From the NCBI RefSeq assembly GCF_015706575.1, contig NW_024037057.1, positions 3,243,501 to 3,307,500 of the forward strand: DNA of 64,000 nt. The letters run 5' to 3'. Below the pieces are notes generated by a model that did no database searches, was not told the DNA's origin, and saw nothing but the letters and a program-made list of their open reading frames with translations. The position numbers and the translations under genes are program-made. This DNA comes from Patiria miniata (Eukaryota; Echinodermata; Asteroidea; Valvatida; Asterinidae). The stretch's first letter is position 1, and each line of letters starts with the position of its first letter. Of the stretch, positions 58,901 through 62,165 are shown piece after piece.

Positions 58901-59937
58901 GCCACAAATCTGAAAAAGAAAATGTAATACTCTGCAATAAAATGTTGACACATGTTAAAACATGTAAAATAATAAAAGAAGAATATTCTTATTTTTGGGG
59001 GATGTAGAAAAAAACCTTTGAAATATGTCGCCAGCGGGGCCAGGGATCGAACCCGGGTCTTCCCACTCATGAGATCCATTGCTTATCCACTAGACCACAG
59101 TTGATACACAACCGTTGATGGTAATTAATTTATCTTATAATTCAGGCCTATCTATGAGAGTACAGAGCCCTCTGTTGATAGGGATTGCCGCTGGCAAACC
59201 TTTAGTAAACGTTAGTTTGCCGGGATTACCACCGGCAAAATATCCACTATCTAGAAAATACTTACTTTGAAAATGCACTCCACCATGTCCACTCTCGATC
59301 TCCATACTGTCTAACAATTACTTTGTACACAACCGGTCAAAGGGAAAAATGTTGCAACCTGACGCCACTTTTTTATTATTTTATATCACATTGTCAATGT
59401 CAATGTCAATGTCATCTCATTCTCAATGAAGGTCAGTCATTGCAAAAATGATAAGACATGAATCTGGGACTGTGAAACATTTCAAATTTTGTTAGGTTTA
59501 CTTTTAGGAAAAAAAATCTTGACTCTCCATCATGTCCATAGACTTTGTACACAACCCCTGAAGTGGCGTCAGGTTGCACCATTTTAACTTGCTTGAGTAA
59601 CTCCAGCTGACAATTGACATGCTCACTCATATTATTCATTCACCATGTTCACATGTAGCTACATCACATGCTGACATGTGAATGAATATGATTATGAGCA
59701 TGTCAGCTGGAGTTACTTAAGCTACATTTTAACTAAACTAACGACCCAAAATCTACCGAACATGCCGAAAGAACGCCTTTAAACGAACTCACCAAACACG
59801 AACACAACGAGCGTTTCATCCTTGGAGGTCTCCTCAACGTGCTGTCCCACCCGTATGCTCACTTTCGGTCGGCGGTGAAAAAAGCCGTGCTCCTCCTCCT
59901 TTCGTCCCTCGGTTTCTGAGCTATTTCCGCAACCCAT
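29303..59937 (-). CDS. N-acylated adenylate-kinase-like protein, eight exons, 413 aa (full gene)
   Basis: The coding sequence joins 59937-59793, 51064-50904, 35613-35440, 34723-34586, 33418-33226, 31452-31361, 30899-30789 and 29530-29303. All introns are GT-AG, and exon lengths total 1242 nt in one frame with consistent phases. The start MGCGNS fits N-myristoylation (Gly2, Ser6) with a palmitoylable Cys3, suggesting membrane attachment. Residues about 43-240 follow the adenylate kinase order: beta strand VVFVFG, P-loop GGPGSKKGR (49-57), YGF, IDIMPN in the place of the usual DGFPR segment, then a VTVDV strand and closing helix. The P-loop has Lys for the usual Gly and Arg for Thr, and the arginine-rich lid motifs are not evident, so catalysis is doubtful. 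Residues 245-413 are unrecognised. Introns 1 and 2 (8.7 and 15.3 kb) are filled with repeats. The fold assignment is by eye; no search was run. Confidence 0.8.
29665..29938. mobile_element. Family E MITE, copy 1 (GGGCCCAATTTCA ends)
   Basis: The ends GGGCCCAATTTCACGGCGCTG and its exact complement bound a 274-bp element. Internal words CACAGCAAAA, TGACGTAAC and GAAATAGTGCTTAAG recur in copies 2 and 3. It lies in intron 7. No coding capacity. Confidence 0.8.
30255..30778. mobile_element. Family B TTAA element, copy 1, abutting the exon 7 donor
   Basis: The ends AGGGAATGTATATCATT and ATGTATATTCCCT are inverted, with TTAA on both sides (30251-30254 and 30779-30782). The interior has TAGTCTGGTTCCCTGA and a GGTCGGCCGGCCACC-type palindrome flanked by TTCCAAC and GTTGGAA. 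It lies in intron 7, and its target duplication begins at intron position +7. TTAA duplications fit piggyBac or Kolobok superfamilies. Confidence 0.82.
30789..30899 (-). CDS. Exon 7: C-terminal region
   Basis: 37 codons (residues 302-338), DKVLAALCRHIDTSAPLVEA then FAVDAADTTLLSYTSDR. Acceptor TCGCAG, donor GTATGT, phase 0. The first six intron bases are followed immediately by the TTAA duplication of a transposon, so the insertion stopped just short of the donor. Confidence 0.8.
30939..31323. repeat. About 22-bp minisatellite in intron 6
   Basis: The unit CACCAGACTTTAACACCCAA is repeated about 17 times with variants, for example GAAACACCC for TTTAACACCC. It occupies about 385 of the 461 bp of intron 6. 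It is interspersed with shortened units, suggesting slippage. Confidence 0.9.
31361..31452 (-). CDS. Exon 6: C-terminal region
   Basis: Completes Asp271 and encodes 30 further residues including DFDGLDMDRYALQ and TLKNLVDDSK. Acceptor TTGCAG, donor GTAAGT, phase 1 in and phase 0 out. No family recognised. The next intron is almost entirely minisatellite. Confidence 0.82.
31519..32049. repeat. 12-bp minisatellite in intron 5
   Basis: Units alternating between ACAAGTCAATTC and ACAAGTCAAATC, about 44 copies. Because the period is a multiple of three, every frame without a stop stays open, producing spurious repetitive frames on both strands. Degenerate copies in the opposite orientation (GACTTGTGATTGACTT) follow at about 32105-32275, so a long hairpin is possible in RNA. 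Confidence 0.93.
32320..32540 (+). mobile_element. SINE tail (no tRNA head visible)
   Basis: Contains the tract GTCCTTAGGCAAG, CCACCCAGGAGTACAAATGG, GGTACCGGCATTAGCTGGG, ATGGACTAGCATCCCATCC and GGGCCACATTGGCTC, ending in ACTTTACTTTTTTACTTTA. From memory this order of blocks is a widespread conserved SINE body in invertebrate genomes. The tRNA-derived 5' part is missing or unrecognisable. It lies in intron 5. Confidence 0.6.
32541..33225. other. Intron 5 sequence, nothing firm
   Basis: Non-coding. AACCTAGACAAG near 32883 and GTGTCTAGGTTTT near 32980 form a short inverted repeat that may be an old MITE, but ends and duplications are not clear. Confidence 0.4.
33226..33418 (-). CDS. Exon 5: end of the kinase-like domain
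   Basis: 64 codons plus one base (residues 207-270 and part of 271), with acceptor CCACAG and donor GTGAGA. SVKNFLNYFTSSGRLVTVDV followed by VADLIWHRVSDFF matches the closing helix-strand-helix of adenylate kinases (the element that ends with a Val-Asp pair and a final helix). It then enters a region with no recognised family. Confidence 0.85.
33591..33964. mobile_element. Family C MITE, copy 2
   Basis: The left end has GGCC, an A run, then TATCCGGTTTCTGGTATGG; the right end mirrors it with CCAGAAACCGGAGGC and a final GGCC. Flanking TTG on both sides is a 3-bp target duplication. It is homologous along its length to the copy at 38116-38491 but in the opposite orientation. It lies in intron 4. 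Confidence 0.8.
33975..34492. mobile_element. Family D element, copy 1 (left end truncated)
   Basis: Aligns throughout with 35906-36452: shared blocks include GATTGCAGCTACGCGATGTC, GAATAATAGCAACCGC and TTTCAACAATAAT. Its right end (GCAAATGATTTACCCTAC) matches the other copy's right TIR. The left end stops at the family C insertion. Confidence 0.72.
34586..34723 (-). CDS. Exon 4: kinase-like core, lid-equivalent region
   Basis: 46 codons (residues 161-206), phase 0 on both sides, with acceptor TTGCAG and donor GTCAGT. FALNLAIPEEKVIKQI resembles the strand-helix that precedes the lid in adenylate kinases, but the usual arginine and the DD pair of the lid are absent. It is replaced by a polar, Lys/Glu/Ser-rich stretch (SAKHPDKMKEAGQSDEAD). 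Confidence 0.85.
35001..35214. mobile_element. Foldback element with about 95-bp arms
   Basis: AAGTTACAGAATTTTAAACA, CCACCG and GTTCTGTCCATGGATCAC on the left are matched in inverted order on the right, and the inner arms also pair (GAAAACAAATCAC / GTGACTTGTTTTC). A centre of about 20 bp remains unpaired. It lies in intron 3. A strong stem-loop is expected in the primary transcript. Confidence 0.8.
35440..35613 (-). CDS. Exon 3: kinase-like core
   Basis: 58 codons (residues 103-160), phase 0 on both sides, with acceptor TCTCAG and donor GTGAGA. It includes WILELIGNEIEKDP and HIIDIMPNLRFLL. The latter sits where adenylate kinases have the FLIDGFPR segment; the Asp is kept but the Gly-Phe-Pro-Arg is replaced. 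It ends in YDMKNFEKR. Confidence 0.85.
35862..36452. mobile_element. Family D element, copy 2
   Basis: The ends TTAAAGGTAGGGTAGATCAT and ATCTACTCTACCTCTAAAG are imperfect inverted repeats of about 28 bp. It is homologous to 33975-34492. No coding capacity. It lies in intron 2. Confidence 0.75.
36701..37092 (+). mobile_element. tRNA-derived SINE
   Basis: ATGGCCTAGCGGTTAAGA fits an A box and GTGGGTTCAAGCCC a B box, about 55 bp apart, as in a tRNA head. The body has CCCTTGAGCAAGGCACTTAA, CTTCGGATGGGACGTAAAG and TAGGTCCCGTGTG, a block known to recur in many invertebrate SINEs. The end is GACGTAAATAAA. It lies in intron 2. Confidence 0.82.
37093..38115. other. Intron 2 sequence, no gene recognised
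   Basis: Non-coding. Contains several runs of alternating ACATGTACATGTA (near 37584 and 38073) and C-rich simple sequence at 37432-37468. Confidence 0.45.
38116..38491. mobile_element. Family C MITE, copy 3
   Basis: The left end has a GGCC/A-rich run then GTCTCCGGTTTCTGGTATG; the right end is CATACCAGAAACCGGGGAC. TTA is present on both sides. The body matches copy 2 in inverted orientation (for example GGAATCCTGCTGCTGCACAA). It lies in intron 2. Confidence 0.82.
38579..38902. mobile_element. Family S piggyBac-like element, copy 1
   Basis: A 324-bp element starting CCCTTACTCTC and ending GTAGGGTAAGGG, with TTAA on both sides (38575-38578, 38903-38906). The interior is rich in GGAGG and CCTCC words. 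CCC termini with TTAA duplication fit piggyBac. No coding capacity. Confidence 0.75.
38912..39963. mobile_element. Element A, copy 2, interrupted by a nested element
   Basis: Reverse orientation relative to the copy at 10784: it starts ATTCATAAATACCTCCGACA and ends CACATTTATTCCCTT. Shared internal sequence covers CCTATTGGTCGAGAGCCC and CAGACTCTAAGCGGTC. Without the nested 481 bp it is about 571 bp. One arm of the foldback is partly deleted. Confidence 0.82.
39442..39918. mobile_element. piggyBac-like MITE nested in element A
   Basis: It starts CCCTAAAGGGGCCGGG and ends CCGGCCCTTTTAGGG, with TTAA at 39438-39441 and 39919-39922. Element A copy 1 has a single uninterrupted TTAA here (near 10906), the empty site. 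Just inside each end lies a G-run, GGATTCCG, C-run hairpin (G26 at 39480-39505 and C13 after it; a smaller pair at 39879-39906). Confidence 0.85.
39966..40152. repeat. Dispersed repeat U, copy 1
   Basis: TTCTGGTAACGAAACCAAGG, GATTCCTC, GAAATTACAGTTTCAGAGG and GGTGGGAGGAAAACC recur in the same order at 51570-51757, with a shorter third piece at 51183-51225. Ends are not defined. It may be a SINE or LINE tail. Confidence 0.65.
40393..40656. mobile_element. Family E MITE, copy 2
   Basis: The ends GGCCCAATTTCATAGCGCTG and AGTGCTATGAAATTGGGCCC are inverted. The interior matches copy 1 at 29665 (CACAGCAAAAGCACGCTTAA, AGTGACGTAAC, GAAATAGTGCTTAAG). Confidence 0.82.
40697..40845. mobile_element. Family E MITE, partial copy 3
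   Basis: The right part only: CAGTAAGCACAGCAAAAG, GAAATAGTGCTTAAG and the end AGCTCTATGAAATTGGGCCC. It lies 40 bp after copy 2 in the same orientation. Confidence 0.75.
40846..41253. other. Intron 2 sequence, nothing recognised
   Basis: About 400 bp of AT-rich non-coding sequence between repeats. Confidence 0.5.
41258..41759. mobile_element. Family B TTAA element, copy 2
   Basis: TTAA at 41254-41257 and 41760-41763; the left end is AGGAAAGATACAACATTTGC. The interior has GGTCGACCAGCGTTGGAAAA and GTCAGGGAACCAGACTAC. It is more diverged than the other copies. Confidence 0.72.
41764..42449. other. Intron 2 sequence, nothing recognised
   Basis: AT-rich non-coding sequence with several T and A runs. 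Short frames show no domain. Confidence 0.5.
42836..43200. repeat. Tandem duplication, unit about 194 bp
   Basis: Two copies of a block beginning GGTGGGTAGGGATTGACTGA / GGTGGGTGGGGCTTGACTGA and ending CAATATAAAAATTAATTGCA with GGTTCCG-like tails. Copies are diverged by substitutions and small indels. It lies within element T. Confidence 0.8.
43397..43424. repeat. C28 homopolymer
   Basis: 28 consecutive C bases within element T. G-quadruplex potential on the minus strand, which is also the strand of the gene's RNA. Confidence 0.95.
43833..45668. repeat. Cluster of eight GGTAACGGAATTACG motifs
   Basis: Direct copies at 43833, 44013, 44202, 44224 and 45654; inverted copies at 45465, 45480 and 45498. 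All match over 14-15 bp. The motif contains the inverted half-sites GTAA and TTAC with a 5-bp spacer, as expected for a dimeric DNA-binding protein. The sequence between copies is not repetitive. The cluster sits inside element T and is interrupted by a family B insertion. Confidence 0.85.
44717..45233. mobile_element. Family B TTAA element, copy 3
   Basis: TTAA at 44713-44716 and 45234-45237, with ends AGGGAATGTACATCATT and ATGTATATTCCCT. Very close to copy 1 at 30255, including ACTATTTGAGGGGTTAG and the GGTCGGCCGACCACC palindrome. Confidence 0.85.
46370..46492. mobile_element. Element G, copy 2 (short)
   Basis: GAAAGAATGTTGCAACCTGA at the left and GGGTTGCAACATTCTTTC at the right are inverted, enclosing CAGTCATTGCAAAAATGAT and CACAACCACTGAAGTGGCG. 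It lies near the right arm of element T. Confidence 0.75.
46828..47378. mobile_element. Family S-related element with CCTCAATCCTCCAAAATCC repeats
   Basis: The block CTCCTCTTCTTCAAATACC through CGCCACTACCGG is repeated three times at 92-101 bp intervals, joined by CTCAATCCTCCAAAATCC. The right end (GAGGATTTTGGAGGATTG, then AAGGG and TTAA at 47379) matches the right end of the element at 50463. The left boundary is uncertain. Confidence 0.6.
47383..48087. other. Intron 2 sequence, nothing recognised
   Basis: Non-coding, AT-rich. A short local repeat of TAATTATTAGATAAT type lies near 47570. Confidence 0.5.
48094..48726. mobile_element. Element K: 633-bp TIR element with 6-bp TSD
   Basis: The ends TAGGGCCAATG and CATTGGCCCTA are inverted and flanked by CTTGAG on both sides (48088-48093, 48727-48732). 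Subterminal words of the GAAACGGAAAACGGAATTT type are repeated near both ends. An AAAATGGCGGACATGA segment inside resembles a YY1-type site. No transposase frame. Confidence 0.8.
48733..49999. other. Intron 2 sequence, no gene recognised
   Basis: Non-coding. It has a G16-class run at about 48964-48978 in GAGGGGGAGGGGAG-type context. The phrase GGATGCTGTGGAAATG occurs twice (49620 and 49926) with similar downstream sequence, an old local duplication of about 305 bp spacing. Confidence 0.5.
50000..50230. mobile_element. Fragment related to family C copy 4
   Basis: TTCTGCTTCTGGTTACCCTA, CCCTACC, ATCATCAATTACTACCTTTT and CCTATTTTCAAATG match, in inverted order, the element at 51268-51532. The ends are eroded. 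Confidence 0.6.
50463..50874. mobile_element. Family S piggyBac-like element, copy 3
   Basis: It starts CCCTAACTCCCTGG and ends GGGACGGTTAGGG, with TTAA at 50459-50462 and 50875-50878. The interior carries CAATCCTGCAAAATCCTCC several times. Its right edge is 26 bp inside the intron from the exon 2 donor. Confidence 0.78.
50904..51064 (-). CDS. Exon 2: altered P-loop and start of the kinase-like core
   Basis: Follows acceptor ATCCAG and completes Gly49. It encodes GGPGSKKGR, DLVHMYGFRALIAEDLILK and a STRGLAEMLK helix (residues 49-102). In adenylate kinases the loop is GGPGSGKGT; here the Gly before the invariant Lys is Lys and the following Thr is Arg. The donor is GTAAGG, phase 0. A TTAA-type transposon ends 26 bp inside the next intron. 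Confidence 0.85.
51268..51533. mobile_element. Family C-like MITE, copy 4
   Basis: Ends of the GGCC plus A-run type: CCACTTCTGTTTCCG on the left and CGGAAGCAGAAGTATTTTG on the right, with TTA on both sides. The interior differs from copies 1-3, so this is a sister subfamily. It lies in intron 1. Confidence 0.7.
51570..51757. repeat. Dispersed repeat U, copy 2
   Basis: Matches 39966-40152: TTCTGGTAATGAAACCAAGG, GAAGAAATTACAG, GAGGTGGGACGAAAACC and TATCCACTTGTGGACC. Boundaries are not defined. Confidence 0.62.
51758..52423. other. Intron 1 sequence, nothing recognised
   Basis: Non-coding sequence between repeat U and the GTCACGCGAGTCAC cluster. Confidence 0.5.
52629..53032. mobile_element. 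hAT-like MITE with CAGG ends and a G48 run
   Basis: It starts CAGGGGTGGATCCAGGAA and ends TCTGGATCCGCGCCTG. GTCAC flanks it on both sides, so it landed in one of the GTCACGCGAGTCAC motifs. CAGGGGCGGATCC termini are common in invertebrate hAT-type MITEs, though the visible duplication is 5 bp and not the usual 8. Confidence 0.7.
52880..52927. repeat. G48 homopolymer
   Basis: 48 consecutive G bases inside the hAT-like MITE, with a further G12 tract at 52980-52991. Length is likely variable between individuals and hard to assemble. Confidence 0.9.
53178..53365. mobile_element. Tc1/pogo-like MITE, 188 bp
   Basis: The ends CAGTCGAGTCTCGTAAA and GTACAAACGAGATTTGACTG are inverted, with TA on both sides. 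CAGTCGA-type ends with TA duplication fit the pogo/Tigger branch of Tc1/mariner. The interior has GTTTGTTATA twice in inverted surroundings. Confidence 0.82.
54128..55415. other. Intron 1 sequence, no gene recognised
   Basis: Non-coding. Frames of 87-122 codons on both strands overlap one another and show no domain. A short GC-rich patch lies at 54660-54760. Confidence 0.45.
55420..55931. mobile_element. Family B TTAA element, copy 4
   Basis: TTAA at 55416-55419 and 55932-55935. Nearly identical to copy 5 at 60970: shared CACCTGGTATACTGTCATTT, GGTCGGCCGACCAGCGTTGG and GATTACACACCTATGAACGG. Orientation is opposite to copies 1 and 3. Confidence 0.85.
55936..57510. other. Intron 1 sequence, no gene recognised
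   Basis: Non-coding. GGGCCTGAGGGA occurs twice (about 56259 and 56291), a short local duplication. Small frames show no domain. Confidence 0.45.
57517..57940. mobile_element. Element J: TIR element with CACACGCCT repeats and 6-bp TSD
   Basis: The ends CAGTCCTTCTGTTTTGAG and CTCAAATCAGAAGGACTG are inverted and flanked by ATTTCT on both sides. The right half has ATCACACGCCTAGAAAA seven times in a row (57774-57900). Scattered or inverted copies (AGGCGTGTGATC near 57533, TAGGTGTGCG near 57893) sit just inside each end, as subterminal transposase sites do. Confidence 0.78.
58668..59251. mobile_element. Element F: hAT-like MITE nested in element G
   Basis: The ends AGTGGATATTTAGCCGG and CCGGCAAAATATCCACT are inverted. 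TAGAAAATA is duplicated on both sides (58659-58667, 59252-59260); 8-9 bp suits hAT. A 29-bp hairpin with GGCAAAC / GTTTGCC ends occurs just inside each terminus (58688 and 59193). A tRNA-like segment lies within it. Confidence 0.75.
59033..59104 (-). repeat. tRNA-like segment inside element F
   Basis: On the minus strand TGGTCTAGTGGATAAGC is an A-box match and GGTTCGATCCC a B box, with a pairable T arm (CCGGG / CCTGG). The acceptor ends do not pair, so it is not a functional tRNA gene. It is probably a SINE head or tRNA fragment captured by the element. Confidence 0.6.
59346..59585. mobile_element. Element G, copy 4
   Basis: AAAAATGTTGCAACCTGACG at the left and GGCGTCAGGTTGCACCATTT at the right are inverted. 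The interior includes GGTCAGTCATTGCAAAAATG and AATCTGGGACTGTGAAACAT. Confidence 0.75.
59588..59725. repeat. Near-perfect palindrome in intron 1
   Basis: GTAACTCCAGCTGAC, GACATGCTCACTCATA and ATTCATTCAC pair with GTGAATGAAT, TATGAGCATGTC and AGCTGGAGTTAC. The arms are about 55 bp around a 30-bp centre. It lies 68 bp downstream of the exon 1 donor, so it would form a stem-loop early in the primary transcript. Confidence 0.8.
59793..59937 (-). CDS. Exon 1: start and N-terminal acylation signal
   Basis: Codes for residues 1-48 plus the first base of Gly49. The ATG has G at -3 and G at +4, a good eukaryotic context. MGCGNS gives Gly2, Cys3 and Ser6, the pattern of dual myristoyl/palmitoyl anchors. 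A charged linker follows (RKEEEHGFFHRRPK), then the strand VVFVF leading into the P-loop. The donor is GTGAGT, and the intron is phase 1, splitting the first Gly of the P-loop. Confidence 0.82.
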
Positions 59938-60129
59938 AGCTACAATTTCTCAAACTTGGAGAGCAGAAAACATCCCTTACTAGCATGCAGGGTCAATGCA
60001 GTGAGTGTCTGTCTTCAAAATGCCCCAAAATTCGGCCGTGTAAGCAGACTGTTTAGCAGTAAACACAGCTCGTTCAGGCAAATTGTTGCAGACGGATAAT
60101 TTTAATTTTTCACTGACCTATTTTCCAAA
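59938..60129. promoter_or_regulatory. 5' flank of the gene, possible bidirectional promoter
   Basis: 192 bp separate the gene's ATG from a plus-strand ATG at 60130 in the context AAAATGGCGGAT, a YY1-type site often found at transcription starts. The plus-strand frame could be a 12-codon first exon (donor GTAAAA at 60166), but no later exon is recognised. No TATA box is seen for the minus gene; a CTATAAATAA lies at 60411. Weak support only. Confidence 0.3.
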
Positions 60130-60366
60130 ATGGCGGATGTTACTACGAGTCTCGTTCCGACAAAAGTAAAACAACTAACTACTGATTTAGATTATTTATT
60201 AATAATACAAGCATATTTCAAAAAGAAATACTACATATTTGCAAACATATTTATGTCGAATTACATAGGATTTTGCGCAAGCTGTGCTAGTCGAATTCAT
60301 ATTATTCCAAATCATTCATCTGGAAATAATTTAGAAGGCGTTCACCTTTAAGTGGGCGAAATCATT

Positions 60367-60965
60367 TGATAATAGGGGTGTCGCGTTCCTGCCAAGGGCG
60401 CTATAAATAATAAGAAACGCAGACATTTGCTCCAAAATGCATTAACATGTATTTTATAAAATCGTTCTAGGTCGAAAGACAGTGAAACTTTAAACCATGT
60501 AACTAGCACTTAAATAATTTAACCGTGTTATTTTATTTCGGACTCCGACAACTTCCGTACAAACCGATGGACCGTACCTGCATGTGTGGACTATTCTCAG
60601 TAACATTCAACCAATTAGAGAAACGAAATTTTGGCAGACGAACCTTTTTTGGGCAATCAGCCAATCACTGTCAAAAAACAATGGCCGGGCCATTTCTCAA
60701 ACTTCGGATCAGTCAACGGCGGGCGGTTCGCCTCCGATCCCAGAACCTCTTGAAGACATTTGATGTTAAACAAAATGGAAAATCTTCAAAATGTTGGCTC
60801 TGCGTTATAATTTGATTCTCTTTCCATAATAATAACCACACTAAGCTTAAGTTTCCAATTAGTCAGCAACCCAAAACATGTACTGCCCTTCTATTTTCGA
60901 GTTTCACCTTCGAAAAAAACTATAGGTTTGAACATTTTTGGCAGTATTACAAAAGTCATTCATAT
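60367..60965. other. Upstream sequence, nothing firm
   Basis: Non-coding; a CAGCCAATCAC motif near 60657 could be a CCAAT box. A 96-codon plus-strand frame at 60525 has no recognised domain. Confidence 0.4.
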
Positions 60966-60969
60966 TTAA

Positions 60970-61476
60970 AGGGAAAATACAACATTTGCAAACATCAAAA
61001 AATAAAACTACCAAATCATTTTGAAATACCTTGCTGGACTGTTAGTGAATGACAGTGTAAAGCATCCTGTAAAATCATGGCACCTGGTATACTGTCATTT
61101 TCAAGAAAAGTGGTATTTTTGTATCAATTTCCAACGCTGGTCGGCCGACCAGCGTTGGAAAAAACTGGTTTTTTTTCAAATACTGGCCCCAATTGACCAT
61201 CGCACTTGTTTGCAATCGATTACACACTTATGAACGGGTACAAGCCAGCTAGAATTGACCTTACAATTCCCCAATGTATGTAAACTGCTCTGTTTCTTCT
61301 TATATGGAGTCAGGGAACCAGACTACAGGAAATTGATTGTTTTTCTTGGTTTTTATAGCATTCTCGAACCCAAAACCTCAAAAAAGTCAGTGTAACTATA
61401 TTTGCTATATATTTCCAACCCCCCAATTCCATCCATTTCTGAAAATTACAGCAAAAGCAAATGATGTATATTCCCT
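60970..61476. mobile_element. Family B TTAA element, copy 5
   Basis: TTAA at 60966-60969 and 61477-61480; ends AGGGAAAATACAACATTTGC and ATGTATATTCCCT. Nearly identical to copy 4, with the GGTCGGCCGACCAGCG palindrome intact. It lies upstream of the gene. Confidence 0.85.
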
Positions 61477-61480
61477 TTAA

Positions 61481-61934
61481 ATGAAACATCAAACAACAAA
61501 ATCACCCACATTCAGTTATGGAGTAATTACATTAGAAATTTTGATTTTTTTTGTTAACATCAATAAATCAGTTTTCACGGATAGGGAACTAGTCTACTGC
61601 AGGGCTATTCAAATAATTTGATATTCCATTATTGGAACTTGATTTATTTGAATATTTGAACATTGACATTGAGGCAAAAACTGTTTTTGATGATTGTAAA
61701 TTTGACAGCTTTGCAGAAGCAAATTTGGACTATAAAACAAAACTGATGCGAATATATTTACGTCATGGACGTTTTTTGCCACCTTTTCTAGACAGGTTTA
61801 CATTTTCTTAATATTTGATAAAATTCTATTCGGTGGATGATCAGATATTTGGATATTTGGTATTTTTTGGCTCACTCCTATTTCCAGCAGGTATTTGGTA
61901 TAACATAATTTTTTTGTCCTCTAGCACAATTTTT
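61481..61934. other. No gene recognised
   Basis: AT-rich non-coding sequence with short repeats of the ATTTGGATATTTGG and ATTTGAATATTTGA types. Confidence 0.5.
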
Positions 61935-62165
61935 AGCCTAAGATGGCGCTGCGGTGATCAATTACACCTACAAGCAGGAGGTCGTGGGTTCGAGTCCTAC
62001 CCAAGTGATTATTTTCTCACAATCACTCGGGACCGACAACACCGAGTATACAGTGTTTATCATAGAAATACGCCAGTGAAGGTCAAAGCCCAACATTGCA
62101 ATTACACCTATGGGTGCACACCTGTAAATAGGCCTAAACCCATCCGCCGAGCTCATGAATAAAAG
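61935..62165 (+). mobile_element. tRNA-derived SINE
   Basis: GTCGTGGGTTCGAGTCCTAC is a B box, and TGGCGCTGCGGTG a weak A box about 45 bp upstream. The body contains ACTCGGGACCGACAACACC and GTGCACACCTGTAAATAGG, ending near AGCTCATGAATAAA. No cloverleaf, so not a tRNA gene. Confidence 0.65.

Larger units (their letters stand above)
58606..59345. mobile_element. Element G, copy 3, split by element F
   Basis: The left part ATCTGGGACTGAGC through TTTTGTTAGAAAATA and the right part TAGAAAATACTTACTTTG through CACAACCGG rejoin to the order seen in copy 1 (21764-21953). Confidence 0.65.

Noticed and set aside
59033..59104. Functional tRNA gene
   Set aside because: A and B boxes and a T arm are present, but the acceptor stem does not pair and it lies within a transposon.
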